Of a stretch of 64,000 nucleotides of DNA, positions 7,874 through 16,978 are shown piece by piece. This DNA comes from an uncultured Myxococcales bacterium (GTDB taxonomy: Bacteria > Myxococcota_A > Polyangia > Polyangiales > Polyangiaceae): assembly GCA_937872925.1 (NCBI GenBank), contig CALMUT010000068.1, positions 1 through 64,000 of the forward strand. Reading direction: 5' to 3'. Within the stretch, counting starts at the first letter, position 1; the number at the start of each line of letters is the position of its first letter. The position numbers and the translations under genes were made by a program. Under the pieces are notes generated by a model. That model ran no database searches. It saw only the letters and a program-made list of their open reading frames with translations, and was not told the DNA's origin.

Positions 7874-9496
7874 ATGCAAGCCGCCCCGGCTTCCCTCCAA
7901 CACCAGCCCAGGATCGTGGGCCGGTACGCCATCTATGGGGAAGTTGCGTCCGGCGGCATGGCCACCGTGCACTTCGGACGCCTGGTTGGCCAAGTTGGTT
8001 TTTCGCGCACCGTCGCAATCAAGCGCCTGCACCCGCAGTTTGCGAAAGATCCGGATTTCGTTTCCATGTTCGTGGACGAAGCGCGGCTGGCCGCGCGGAT
8101 CCAGCACCCGAATGTGGTGCCGACCCTGGACATCGTCGCGGTCGACGATGAGCTGTTCCTGGTCATGGACTACGTCCAGGGCGAGGCGTTCTCGAAGCTG
8201 ATCCGCGCTGCGCGGCGACAGAATGCTCCCGTGCCGATCCGCATCGCCATGAGCGTGATGGCTGGGGCGCTGCACGGCCTGCACGCCGCGCACGAGGCCA
8301 AGAGCGAGCGCGGGCAGCCCCTGGGCATCGTGCATCGCGACGTCAGTCCGCAGAACATCTTGGTGGGGACCGACGGCGTGGCCCGGGTGCTCGATTTCGG
8401 CGTCGCCAAGGCGGCCATGCGCGCCACCTCGACCCGCGATGGCCAGATGAAGGGCAAGATCAGCTACATGGCGCCCGAGCAAATGCGCGGCAAGGGCGTG
8501 GATCGGCGCACGGACGTGTTTGCCGCGGGCATCGTGCTCTGGGAAGCACTGACCGGGCGCCGTCTCTTCGACGGCAATGATCCCGGCGAAGTGCTGACCA
8601 AACTGCTCGAGGTGCAGGTGCCGCTGCCGACGACCGTGGAACCGAGCCTGCCCCCGGAAGCCGATACCCTGGTGATGCGCGCGCTGCAGCGCGACATGGA
8701 CAATCGCTATGCTTCCGCCCGGGAGTTTGCCATCGCGCTGGAGAATTCCGGTCACGTGGCGCTGCCGCGGGAAGTGGGCGAGTGGGTGGAAGCCATCGGC
8801 GGAGACTCCCTGAACAAACGCGCCGAGCAGGTCGCAGAGATCGAGAGCGTGTCGTCCCACGTCGGTCCGCAAGTGCCGCCCATGTCGAGCCCGGCGGTGT
8901 CCCATCCTCTGGGCTCGCACCCCTTGGGCTCGAATCCGCTTCACGAGGTGCCGTCCCAGGTCACCAGCCCGTCGCAGGTCCGGCATTCGCATCTGAGTTC
9001 GCCCTCCGGCGTGTCCCAAGCGCACGTCACCAATCCGTCCAACGTCACGATGGCTAGCTACGACGCTGGCGGGTCCAACAGGCGTGGCATCGTGGCAGCT
9101 CTCGTCGGCGTGGCCGCGGCCTTGGGCATCGCCTTCGTTGTGGTTCTGCTCGTTTTCATCAATCGTGATCCCGAGGAGCCGGAACTCTTGCCTGCGGGCA
9201 CGGCGGCGCTGCCCACGGGCACGACGCCCAAGGCAGAGAAGCCTGCGGCGCCGGCTCCAGTGCCCACCGCGAAGAAGGTCGACGAGTTGCCGGTGGAGCC
9301 TCCGAAAGCGGACCCGCCGCCGGAGGAAAAGCCCGCGGCGACCACGAAGAAGTACTGGCCGACCAAGCCGACATCTAGGCCGACTCCCAAAACGCCCCCG
9401 GCCCCGGCGCCCGTCGCGGCCCCCCCGAAGAACTGCAATCCTCCCACATACTTCGACAAAACAGGGGTCAAGCGGATCAAGCCCGAGTGCCTGTGA
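7874..9496 (+). CDS. Transmembrane Ser/Thr protein kinase
   Basis: 540 residues. The Hanks-type kinase domain covers about 16-290: glycine loop GEVASGGMATV, Lys50 (VAIK), catalytic loop HRDVSPQN (Asp156), DFG at 174-176 and an APEQ segment. The catalytic-loop Lys of HRDxKxxN is Ser here, a form common in myxobacteria. A Pro/Ser/His-rich linker with SHPLGSHPLGSNPL leads to one TM helix (residues about 404-427). An outer Pro/Lys-rich stretch with two Cys near the end follows. The ATG at 7874 is chosen because kinase homology begins 15 residues in. The exported protein 46 bp downstream is its likely partner. Confidence 0.93.
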   Translation: MQAAPASLQHQPRIVGRYAIYGEVASGGMATVHFGRLVGQVGFSRTVAIKRLHPQFAKDPDFVSMFVDEARLAARIQHPNVVPTLDIVAVDDELFLVMDYVQGEAFSKLIRAARRQNAPVPIRIAMSVMAGALHGLHAAHEAKSERGQPLGIVHRDVSPQNILVGTDGVARVLDFGVAKAAMRATSTRDGQMKGKISYMAPEQMRGKGVDRRTDVFAAGIVLWEALTGRRLFDGNDPGEVLTKLLEVQVPLPTTVEPSLPPEADTLVMRALQRDMDNRYASAREFAIALENSGHVALPREVGEWVEAIGGDSLNKRAEQVAEIESVSSHVGPQVPPMSSPAVSHPLGSHPLGSNPLHEVPSQVTSPSQVRHSHLSSPSGVSQAHVTNPSNVTMASYDAGGSNRRGIVAALVGVAAALGIAFVVVLLVFINRDPEEPELLPAGTAALPTGTTPKAEKPAAPAPVPTAKKVDELPVEPPKADPPPEEKPAATTKKYWPTKPTSRPTPKTPPAPAPVAAPPKNCNPPTYFDKTGVKRIKPECL

Positions 9497-9542
9497 AGCG
9501 AAGCTTTGTGTAGCTCCGCCGCCAGTTGCACTACACTTAGGC

Positions 9543-10415
9543 ATGGCTTTTCGTTTTTCGCGCACCCTCGCCATCCTTGGGGCAACGCTCCTTCCCCTAG
9601 CCGTTGCTGCTCCTGCCCAGGCGGACTCAAAAGAGTGCGCGGGGGCGTACGAGAAGAGCCAAGAGCTCAAATCCCAGAGCAAGCTCCGCGACGCGCGTGA
9701 GCAGCTCTTGATCTGCGCTCAGGCCGCGTGCCCCGACTTCATCAAACGCGACTGCGGCAAGTGGTTGGGCGAGGTCGACGGCATGCTGCCCACGGTTGTC
9801 TTCAGTGCCAAAGCCAAAGGGCAAGAACTCACGGACGTGCAAGTCAAGGTGGGCGATGCAGTTGTCGTCGAATCCCTGGACGGACGCTCGTTGCCGATGG
9901 ATCCCGGCGCTCAGGTGTTCATCTTCGAGAGCGCCGTGCACGGAACGAAGGAAGTGCGTTACACCGTCAAGGAAGGCCAGAAGGCGCAGAACATCGTGGC
10001 AGATTTCGGCGGCGAGGCACCGGGGTCCGGCTCGGGTGCTGGGAGCGGCGGCTCCGTTTCCACGGACGGCGCCAGTGACAAGACCCTCGCGTATGTCTTC
10101 ACGGGAGTGGGCGCCGTCGGACTCGGCGCATTTGCCTTCTTTGCGCTCACGGGCAAGAGCGATGAAAACGCTCTGGAATGCGCCGATAGCAAGACTTGCT
10201 CAGACGACGACATTGACCCGATCAAGCAGAAGTATCTCTTTGCGGACATTGGTCTCGGCGTGGGCGTTGTTTCCCTCGGCCTAGCCACGTACTTCTTCTT
10301 GAAGCCCTCCAGCGGCGCCGAAGAAGACGCGACCGCCGAAGACAGCGCCCGGGTCAAAGTCGACGTGCTGCCGACCCAAGGTGGCGGCTTCGCCAGTATC
10401 AGCGGGCACTTCTAG
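9543..10415 (+). CDS. Exported TPR/PEGA-like protein with two C-terminal TM segments
   Basis: 290 residues. A Sec signal peptide (to about residue 28, ...APAQADS) is followed by a short TPR-like helical region with several Cys (CAGAYEKSQELKSQ to CGKWLGEVDG). A beta-rich PEGA-like domain follows (VVFSAKAKGQELTDVQVKVG to KEVRYTVKEGQ), then a Gly/Ser linker and two hydrophobic helices (LAYVFTGVGAVGLGAFAFFA and FADIGLGVGVVSLGLATYFF) separated by an acidic Cys-containing loop. The layout matches the product at 54973-55869, which also lies directly downstream of a membrane kinase. Its function is unknown; I infer an extracytoplasmic sensor or scaffold for the kinase. Confidence 0.8.
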   Translation: MAFRFSRTLAILGATLLPLAVAAPAQADSKECAGAYEKSQELKSQSKLRDAREQLLICAQAACPDFIKRDCGKWLGEVDGMLPTVVFSAKAKGQELTDVQVKVGDAVVVESLDGRSLPMDPGAQVFIFESAVHGTKEVRYTVKEGQKAQNIVADFGGEAPGSGSGAGSGGSVSTDGASDKTLAYVFTGVGAVGLGAFAFFALTGKSDENALECADSKTCSDDDIDPIKQKYLFADIGLGVGVVSLGLATYFFLKPSSGAEEDATAEDSARVKVDVLPTQGGGFASISGHF

Positions 10416-10472
10416 AGCCCCCGCTCGCCAGTTTGGACGCGGGCCGTGAACGCAGCGTCGGGCGTGGCGCAG

Positions 10473-12698
10473 CTACCCGAAACCGAGCAGCTTGCCGCCT
10501 TGGAAGACCAACAGGCTGCAGAGATACGCCAGCCCGGTCATATAAACGAATAGAAATGCGGGCCAGCGCCAGCTGCGCGTCTCGCGTTTCAGGACCGCCA
10601 GGGTGCTCATGCACTGGCACGCCAGCGCGAAGAACACCATCAACGAGAGGCCCACCAAAGGCGTGTAGACCGGTGAGCCGTCGGCATGGCGCTCGGCGCG
10701 GATCTTGGTGCGTAGCGATTCGGAATCTTCGTCGGCGTCACCGATGCCGTAGACCAATCCCAAGGTCGATACGAATACCTCACGGGCAGCGAATGCTCCG
10801 ATGATGCCCACGCCGATCTTCCAATCGAAGCCGAGCGGCGCAAGGGCAGGCTCGAGGGCTTTGCCCAAGCGGCCGCCGTAGCTGTTCGCGAGCGCTTGGG
10901 ACTGCTGCTTTACGGCTTCGCTGACCGCGGGCTCTGTGGCCGGGGGCTGCCTGGCCGGAGGCTGGGCTGCTGCTGTTGCGACGGGCGTCGCGGTGGAGGC
11001 CGCGACGTCTACCGGCGGTTTGGGAAAGGAAAGCAGCGCCCACAGTGCGATGGTTGCCACCAAGATCACGCTGCCCGCTTCTTTCAAGAATAGAAGCGCG
11101 CGATCCCACATCTGTCGCAGCACAGCCCGGGCACCGGGCATGCGATAGGGCGGCAGCTCCAAGAGCAGCGGGACGCTCTTGCCTTTGACCACGGTGCGGC
11201 CCAGTACGGCGGCTGCGCCCAGGGCAATCAGCGTGGAAAACAAGTACATGGCCACCATGAGCAGGCCCTGCACCGGAAGCCAGCCCATCACCGACGAAGG
11301 CGGAAAAAGCGCTGCAATGATCAACGTGTAGACGGGCAGCCGCGCAGAGCACGTCATCAGCGGGATCACCAGCATGGTGAGCAGACGATCCCGAAAGCGC
11401 TCCATGGTGCGTGTGGCCATGATGGCGGGCACGGCGCAGGCAAAGCCCGAAAGCATCGGTACGAACGCGCGGCCATGCAGGCCCAGTAGCTTCATTACGC
11501 GATCCATCAAGTAGGCGACCCGCGCCATGTAGCCGCTGTCTTCCAGGATCCCGATGAACAAGAAGAGCAACAAGATCTGCGGCAAAAACACCACAACGTT
11601 GCCCACGCCGCCGATGATGCCTTCGACGATCAGGTCGTTGACGACGCCAGCGGGCAGCGTCCTTTGCACCAGCTCGCCCAGCGCACCAAACGCCGTTTCG
11701 ACGACGACGATGGCGGGATCGGCCCAGGAGAACAGGGCTTGGAACACCACTAGCATCACACCGATGAAGATCACGAAGCCGAAGATGGGGTGGAGCAGCA
11801 CCCGGTCGACACGCTCCGAGGACGGGCGCTTCTTGTTCTGCGGGGCGGCTGAGGAATACAGACCGCGGGCGTGTTCGTCTAAGAACGCATAGCGCGTGGC
11901 GATCACCTGGCGGTCGAGGTCTTCGGCCTGCTCTTCTTGGATCCGCAGGCACATCTCGCGCGCGGCGGCTGGGAAGTCCGAGAGTTCGTCGTCCGCGTCA
12001 ACGCTGAGCAGCGCCCACAGCGCCAGCGCGCGGTCCCGCTCCACACTGCCGCGCCAGGTGCTCGGCAAGGTCTCGGCGACGCGATCCGCCTGGCGCAGCA
12101 AGGGCTTTTCGTATCCCACATGCACGCGGGGTTTGGGCTTTTCCTCAAGTCCAGCCAGGATCGCGGCCTTAAGCTCGCTCAAGCCGCGCTTGTGGCGCGC
12201 GTCTGTGGCCACGCAGGGCACTCCGAAGAGCGCGCCGACGGCTTCGGCGCTCGGGGGAGCGTCGTCGACCTCGTCCATCATATTCAGGGCGATGACGAAG
12301 GGTGCGCCGAGTTCGGCGAGCTGCAGCGCGAGATACAGGTTGCGCACCAGCTGCCCGGCGTCCACGACGAGCACGACCAGCGCCGGTTCGGGATAGTCCG
12401 CGAGGCCCAGCACGGAGTTGATGGCGATTTGTTCTTCGCCAGAGCGCGCCGACAGCGAATACGCCCCGGGCACGTCGATCGCCTCGATGGAAAGCTCGTC
12501 GCTCAGCGCAATGCGTCCGGCGCGGCGTTCGACGGTGATACCGGGATAATTGCCGACGCGCGCGCGTTGTCCCGTCAATGCGTTGAAGAGCGTCGTCTTG
12601 CCGACATTGGGATTGCCGACGATGACGACCGTGCCTGCTGCGGCGGATGGCGCCGCCGCGTCGACGTCTCCAGTGTCTATGACAGCGGCTTGGCTCAC
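10473..12698 (-). CDS. feoB: Ferrous iron transporter FeoB
   Basis: 741 residues. The N-terminal G domain has G1 GNPNVGKTT (residues about 28-36), G3 DVPGAYS and G4 NMMD. The GDP-dissociation-inhibitor region and two Gate domains with about eight TM helices follow (LSGFACAVPAIMATRTMERF is the typical first Gate signature). An Ala/Pro/Thr-rich insertion (residues about 565-600) sits in a loop between TM segments. FeoB moves Fe2+ across the inner membrane. The gene overlaps feoA by four bases; no feoC follows. It converges on the TPR/PEGA-like gene. Confidence 0.97.
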   Translation of the reverse strand: MSQAAVIDTGDVDAAAPSAAAGTVVIVGNPNVGKTTLFNALTGQRARVGNYPGITVERRAGRIALSDELSIEAIDVPGAYSLSARSGEEQIAINSVLGLADYPEPALVVLVVDAGQLVRNLYLALQLAELGAPFVIALNMMDEVDDAPPSAEAVGALFGVPCVATDARHKRGLSELKAAILAGLEEKPKPRVHVGYEKPLLRQADRVAETLPSTWRGSVERDRALALWALLSVDADDELSDFPAAAREMCLRIQEEQAEDLDRQVIATRYAFLDEHARGLYSSAAPQNKKRPSSERVDRVLLHPIFGFVIFIGVMLVVFQALFSWADPAIVVVETAFGALGELVQRTLPAGVVNDLIVEGIIGGVGNVVVFLPQILLLFLFIGILEDSGYMARVAYLMDRVMKLLGLHGRAFVPMLSGFACAVPAIMATRTMERFRDRLLTMLVIPLMTCSARLPVYTLIIAALFPPSSVMGWLPVQGLLMVAMYLFSTLIALGAAAVLGRTVVKGKSVPLLLELPPYRMPGARAVLRQMWDRALLFLKEAGSVILVATIALWALLSFPKPPVDVAASTATPVATAAAQPPARQPPATEPAVSEAVKQQSQALANSYGGRLGKALEPALAPLGFDWKIGVGIIGAFAAREVFVSTLGLVYGIGDADEDSESLRTKIRAERHADGSPVYTPLVGLSLMVFFALACQCMSTLAVLKRETRSWRWPAFLFVYMTGLAYLCSLLVFQGGKLLGFG

Positions 12699-13000
12699 GA
12701 TGATCTTGCGCTGCCGGGCGCAACGGGCGAATCGGCGCAGCCGTCGAGGAGTCCGGCTTCAACGAGGTCTTCCTGTTCGACCAGGATGACCCGCACTTCG
12801 CTCGCCTCTGCCCGGCGGATGGACAGACTCGCGCCGCGCACCAGAAGCTCCAAGGGATCCCCCAAAGGCGCCACGCCCACGACGACGACCGCGGTCCCCG
12901 GCACGAGCCCCAGCTCCATCAGGCGCCGGCGAAAGGAGCGCTCGCCGCCGACGGTTTCGACGGTGACGTGAGATCCGATGGGGACTTCGGCGAGTTGCAC
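12695..13000 (-). CDS. feoA: Ferrous iron transport accessory protein FeoA
   Basis: 101 residues with the SH3-like FeoA fold: LAEVPIGSHVTVETVGGE, then RRRLMELGLVPGTAVVVVGV and a final SLSIRRAEASEVRVI. An unusual acidic and then Ala/Ser-rich C-terminal extension of about 25 residues follows. The start is GTG at 13000; no clear Shine-Dalgarno is seen, and a Fur-like palindrome ends only 17 bases upstream. FeoA binds and modulates FeoB, and the gene is the first of the operon. Confidence 0.93.
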   Translation of the reverse strand: MQLAEVPIGSHVTVETVGGERSFRRRLMELGLVPGTAVVVVGVAPLGDPLELLVRGASLSIRRAEASEVRVILVEQEDLVEAGLLDGCADSPVAPGSARSS

Positions 13001-13017
13001 GGCTTTGCGAGGGTGTA

Positions 13018-13046
13018 GCGCAATTGAAAATGGTTTTCAATTGCGC
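13018..13046 (-). promoter_or_regulatory. Fur-box-like perfect palindrome upstream of feoAB
   Basis: The arms gcgcaattgaaaa and ttttcaattgcgc are exact inverted repeats of 13 bp around a 3-bp centre (tgg). The core TTGAAAATGGTTTTCAA closely resembles Fur operators of the TGAAAATnATTTTCA type. It sits just upstream of the feoA start, where a bound Fur-Fe2+ repressor would block the promoter. On the feo strand a TTGAAA within it is followed 17 bases later by TACACC, a possible -35/-10 pair. AT content is sharply higher than in the surroundings. Confidence 0.8.
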
Positions 13047-13201
13047 AAAATCCGCGTCCAAATCCGCGCAGATGCGGAAATCCTGCATCTTTGTTGGAAC
13101 GCGCGCCCGGTGCGCGTGCCCGGACGCTGTTGTGGCACGCCGCACGCTGGCATTGCCGTTCTGCGGCCGACCGGCTAGAAACAGCTGCCGCCCCGGGGCG
13201 C

Positions 13202-14182
13202 TCAGGGCGTGAGCCGCGCGCGCGCGTCGCGGATCGCCGAAGCCAAGTTGTGCCCGCCCGTTGACCGGGGATGCACCCGCAGCACCTGGCGCAGCGTATC
13301 GAGCATCTCGGCCGCCGAGCCGTAGCGCCGCGCGGGATTGGGCTCCAGAGCGCGCTGGATGGCGGTGGACAAGTTGAGCGGCAGATCCATGACCCTGCTG
13401 GCCAACAGGGGCACCCGCGGGCTTTGCACCATGCGCAAGACCTCTACATCCGTGGCCGCCTGAAACAGTCGCGCGCCCGCGTAGGCTTCCCACAATACGA
13501 TGCCCAAGCTGTACAGATCTGATTGCGGCGTTGGATCCTGTCCCACGGCCATCTCCGGCGCGAGGTAGCTGAGTTTGCCTTTGAGCATGTCGGGCTGCGT
13601 GATGCGTCCGCGGTCCATCGCGCGCGCCATCCCGAAATCCGCAAGCTTCGTCACGCCAACCACGTCGAGCAGAATGTTCGGCGGGGAGACATCACGATGC
13701 AGTACGGCAATCGTCTCGCCGGCTTCGTTCGTGCCGGTGTGTGCGTTGTCCAGCGCGCGCAGTACCTCAACGCCGATGGCGGTCACCATGGGCCACGGCG
13801 GGCGTTTGCCTTGGTCTGTGAAGCTGGAGACGTAGTGCCCGAAGTGAATGCCCTCCACCCACTCCGTCACCAGGTAGTGCACCCCCGCCGCGTCCACGCC
13901 GAAGTCGTGGATTTGCACGATGTTCGGATGGCGCAGGCGCGCGCCCACCCGCGCTTCTTCGATGAACATCGCGATGGCGTCGGGGTACTGGTTGAACTGC
14001 TCGTGAATGCGCTTGATGGCCACGGTGCGTCGGATCCCGTGGGCGCCGTAGGTCAGCGCTTTCCAGACCTGCGCCATGCCGCCTTCGCCCACGCACTCCA
14101 CTAGAGCGTATTTGCCGTCGACGATCGCGCCGGGCTGATCGGCGGCTGCTGCTGAAGAAGGATCACTCACGCGGTCGGGCAT
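13202..14182 (-). CDS. Soluble Ser/Thr protein kinase
   Basis: 326 residues, essentially only a Hanks-type kinase domain. It has glycine loop VGEGGMAQVW, Lys57 (VAIKRIH), catalytic loop HRDVSPPN (Ser replaces the usual Lys), DFG in LADFGMARAMDRG, APEMA, and a DLYSLGIVLWEAYAG helix. No TM helix or C-terminal sensor domain is present, so it is probably cytoplasmic and its signal input is unknown. It reads leftward, away from feoA, and the 155-bp gap between them contains the Fur-like palindrome. Confidence 0.93.
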   Translation of the reverse strand: MPDRVSDPSSAAAADQPGAIVDGKYALVECVGEGGMAQVWKALTYGAHGIRRTVAIKRIHEQFNQYPDAIAMFIEEARVGARLRHPNIVQIHDFGVDAAGVHYLVTEWVEGIHFGHYVSSFTDQGKRPPWPMVTAIGVEVLRALDNAHTGTNEAGETIAVLHRDVSPPNILLDVVGVTKLADFGMARAMDRGRITQPDMLKGKLSYLAPEMAVGQDPTPQSDLYSLGIVLWEAYAGARLFQAATDVEVLRMVQSPRVPLLASRVMDLPLNLSTAIQRALEPNPARRYGSAAEMLDTLRQVLRVHPRSTGGHNLASAIRDARARLTP

Positions 14183-14305
14183 CCTAGTATCGAGCGCTGG
14201 CGTCGCGGTGGTTTTCTTGGGGCTGGGTCGGCGCGCGCTGCCACCGCAGCGAGCTGGTCCCGGGCGATGGCTGCCTCGCCAAGTGGGCCTCCCTTTGACG
14301 TCCCA

Positions 14306-14695
14306 TCAACCCGCGTCGGCGCCTGCATCGACGCTGCCATCCGGGGCGTCTTGCGCGTCGGAGCTTGCGTCCGCGTCGGCGTCGCCGGTTGCGTCCGGGT
14401 CAGCGTCGGGGCTTGCGTCCGCGGTGGCGTCGGGGTCAGCGTCGAGGCCCACGTCGGGCGCGTCGGCGTAGCCTGCGTCCGTGACGACACACGCGCACGA
14501 AGAATACCGTAGTCCTGACGACGCACACTGCTGCACGCCGCGGCAGGCGTCGGTGTCGCAGCTGCGAAACGCCAGGGGGGCGCACACTTGTGGAGGCGGC
14601 TCTGGTGCGGATTCTTGAGCGCAGGCAGCGAGCAGTGCGCTCGCGAAGAGCGCGACGCGGCCGGCGGACAATAGAGACTGGACAGCTCGGTTCAC
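14306..14695 (-). CDS. Small lipoprotein with Asp/Ala-rich repeat tail
   Basis: 129 residues from a GTG at 14695. The signal peptide (AVQSLLSAGRVALFASALLA) ends at a lipobox with Cys25 (LLAAC). A Cys-rich segment follows (CAPLAFRSCDTDACRGVQQC, CACV). The C-terminal half is a run of DA(D/S/T)PDA-type repeats, highly acidic. Such tails are common linkers in myxobacterial surface proteins. The start is uncertain (GTG at 14704 is in frame and no Shine-Dalgarno is visible). Function unknown. Confidence 0.65.
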   Translation of the reverse strand: MNRAVQSLLSAGRVALFASALLAACAQESAPEPPPQVCAPLAFRSCDTDACRGVQQCASSGLRYSSCACVVTDAGYADAPDVGLDADPDATADASPDADPDATGDADADASSDAQDAPDGSVDAGADAG

Positions 14696-15003
14696 TGGTC
14701 GCACTTTTCCATGAATGGGGCAGCGCCACCACGCAGCATCGGACCCTGGCGCCATTCGTGTGGTGCTGTACGACGCCACGGACAGGTTCTCCGGGCTTTT
14801 GGCAGAGCGGTCTGCACAGCTTGGCGCCCGGGACGGACGCGCACTGGCCGGCCGAAGAAGGACTGTTGCGGAGGCGCCAAAGCGCGCGCCTGTCGCTGCC
14901 GCTGTCGCCCAACACGATCCCTGCTTGAACGGCCCGATCCCGCCGGGTTGGTAGTTGCGCTCTCGACACGCGGGCCACCGGGCGGCCGCTCGCGTTCGGT
15001 CAC
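14696..15003. other. Intergenic region, 308 bp
   Basis: Between two leftward genes. I see no RNA gene, repeat or convincing promoter. The open frames in it are Arg/Pro-rich and look like chance. Confidence 0.4.
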
Positions 15004-15639
15004 TCAACTCCAGCGTGCCCGGAAGCGCCACGTGGCCACCGCCACCCCAGACAGTGCGCCCGACGGCTCGCGGGACAGCCAATCCACGCTGGCGCCGCTT
15101 GCGCCCGCAAGCTCGAGGCAGGCAGATACGAACCCGTTGGTGCTTTCGCAGTACAGACCGCTCATGCATTCCGGCACGTGCTTCAGCGTACCGGTGAAGG
15201 ACTTGCTTTCGTGATCCTCGACGCTGGCGGCGCAGGGTTCGAAGTAGCGATTGAATGCCAGCGGCAGACGCTCCGCCATGGCATGGGGCGTGGAGTTCTT
15301 GAGCAGGGGCTTCCACATGCCCGTGGAGTCCCGCACCGCTGACGCTCGGGAGCGCGCCGCGATGAAGCTGCCGATCTCGCGTCCGGCGCGCCTGGAAAGC
15401 TCTTGGAACATGCGCATCAGTGGGGAAGCGTCGTAGTCCCCGGCAGCGATGAACAGCTGCTGATAGTAGTGGGCGAAGGGGTCGTCCCCCAGAGCGCGCA
15501 CGGCGGCGGAAAAGCCGCCATCTACCTTGTGTTCGGCGTACTGGCGCAGGGCCATGTATGCCAGACCGCGCACGCGGAAGGGACTCTCCCCAATCTTGAA
15601 TAGCTCAGGTCCCAACGGTTCGAAGCGGAAGGCGGCCAA
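15004..15639 (-). CDS. Uncharacterised protein, possibly DUF2378-like
   Basis: 211 residues with no signal peptide or TM helix. It begins MAAFRFEPLGPELFKIGES. It has a helical middle (HYYQQLFIAAGDYDASPLMR, FQELSRRAGREIGSFIAARS) and a beta-rich end with Cys residues (CAASVEDHES, GLYCESTNGFVSACLELAGA). The helical first half and the late CLELAGA..V.WLS...GA segment loosely recall the Myxococcales-specific DUF2378/TIGR02265 proteins, but I cannot confirm this. It lies 39 bp downstream of the polysaccharide deacetylase stop on the same strand. Confidence 0.75.
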   Translation of the reverse strand: MAAFRFEPLGPELFKIGESPFRVRGLAYMALRQYAEHKVDGGFSAAVRALGDDPFAHYYQQLFIAAGDYDASPLMRMFQELSRRAGREIGSFIAARSRASAVRDSTGMWKPLLKNSTPHAMAERLPLAFNRYFEPCAASVEDHESKSFTGTLKHVPECMSGLYCESTNGFVSACLELAGASGASVDWLSREPSGALSGVAVATWRFRARWS

Positions 15640-15678
15640 CTCGATCCCTGCTCCCCGCTCGCCTCCGCCTGCTGGACG

Positions 15679-16881
15679 CTACTCGGGCAGACACACCTTC
15701 GAAGTAACCGGCGGCGCGCCGCTGCTCCCGACGAAGCGTTGCGCATCCTTGGCAGTCGTGCCGGTCAGGGTGCCGCAGTTGTCATTGAGGGTGTGGCTCT
15801 TGGGGACGCAGCTGCCGCTCTGCCCGCCGTCGAGGCTGGCGCAGAACGTGGGCGCCTTGCCCGGGCGATCGGGGCAGTAGCCCTCGCAGCTGACGGTGCA
15901 GAAGCCCTGCTCCGTGCCGCCCGGGGGCGTGAAGCGGTGGCAGGAACCCGTTGCAGAGCCGTTGCTGAATCCGCAGTCGTCGTTGGTGTCGCAGCTGTCG
16001 CCGACGAAGGGCACGGGCACCGCCTGTCCGCCGTTGAGCACGGGGAAGGTCGCCGTGTCGTCGACGTTAACGAAGGTGAACCCCTCGTTTTGTAGGGTGG
16101 AGAGCACCGCTTCCAGACTGTCCGCCGTGTTCTGGTGGATGTCGTGGAACAGCACGACGCCGCCGCCGCGCTTGCGCACCTGGGACAGGGTGTAACCGAC
16201 CATATCCGAGCGGAAAGAGTCTGGCACGTAACGGAAGGTGTCCGGATGACAGTAGCCCACGCCGCCCTTGGCGGAGGCGTAGCACCAATCACCGGAATCG
16301 ATGTGCCAGCCCGTGGTGATCAAGCCGTAACCTTTGACGATCTCGATCGCCGAGCAGTTTGCGGAACCAAAGGGGAAGCGGAAGTACTTCGGCGTGGTGC
16401 CGGTGGAGGCGATGATCTCGTGGGTCTGTTTGACTTGCTGGTCCACTTGACTGGACGAAAGCGTCTTCAAGTTGAGGTGCTTTTGAGAGTGGTTGGCCAG
16501 GATGTGGCCCTCGGCAAGAATGCGGGTGAGCACCGCGCGGGCGGCGTCTCCGTTGACGCGGCTGCCGTTGATGAAGAAGGTCGCAGGGACCGAGTACTTC
16601 TTGAGTAGGTCCAGCACCTGCGGCGTGGTTTCGGGGTTCGGGCCGTCGTCGAAGGTCATGGCGACGCGCTTGTTGAAGCCGCTGGAGTCGGGCACCACGA
16701 CCCCGGAGCAACCCGAAGAATCCGCCTTGCCGAACTCGGTCTGCTCGAAGGCGTCCTCGAAGGCCGCGCTCTGATCCGGCGTGACCTCGGAGTGGTCGTC
16801 GTCGCTGCCACTGCAGCCGGCGACGGCGCAAGCCGCGAAAACTAAAGAAGAAAGCGTGAGTGTTCTGCGCATGGGGTGCAC
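15679..16881 (-). CDS. Polysaccharide deacetylase lipoprotein (NodB domain)
   Basis: 400 residues. Lipobox AVAGC gives lipidated Cys23. The NodB domain (about 70-275) has motif 1 TFDDGP (Asp78, Asp79), motif 2 HSQKH (His131, His135), motif 3 RFPFGSA and a late LFHDIH. This is a complete metal-dependent carbohydrate esterase 4 active site that would remove acetyl groups from a GlcNAc-type polymer or peptidoglycan. The C-terminal 125 residues are Cys-rich (CDTNDDCG, CTVSCEGYCPDRPG) and probably form a disulfide-bonded surface module. The start at 16881 fits the signal peptide; a downstream ATG at 16872 is equally possible. Confidence 0.93.
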   Translation of the reverse strand: MHPMRRTLTLSSLVFAACAVAGCSGSDDDHSEVTPDQSAAFEDAFEQTEFGKADSSGCSGVVVPDSSGFNKRVAMTFDDGPNPETTPQVLDLLKKYSVPATFFINGSRVNGDAARAVLTRILAEGHILANHSQKHLNLKTLSSSQVDQQVKQTHEIIASTGTTPKYFRFPFGSANCSAIEIVKGYGLITTGWHIDSGDWCYASAKGGVGYCHPDTFRYVPDSFRSDMVGYTLSQVRKRGGGVVLFHDIHQNTADSLEAVLSTLQNEGFTFVNVDDTATFPVLNGGQAVPVPFVGDSCDTNDDCGFSNGSATGSCHRFTPPGGTEQGFCTVSCEGYCPDRPGKAPTFCASLDGGQSGSCVPKSHTLNDNCGTLTGTTAKDAQRFVGSSGAPPVTSKVCLPE

Positions 16882-16978
16882 CCGTCCCTTGGGGGAAAGC
16901 TAGTCAGGTCGGAGTTTTCGCCAAGCCGGGCCGGGCGTCAACCCGCCCGTACCCAGCGCTTGCGCAGGCATCCACCGG

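Noticed and set aside
7844-9682. 612-codon minus-strand open frame opposite the kinase
   Set aside because: His/Arg/Gly-rich shadow with no family motif; the plus strand has a complete kinase.
14436-15316. Longer minus-strand reading upstream of the Asp/Ala-rich lipoprotein
   Set aside because: The upstream part is Arg/Ala-rich and overlaps another gene; a GTG followed by a proper lipoprotein signal gives a better start.
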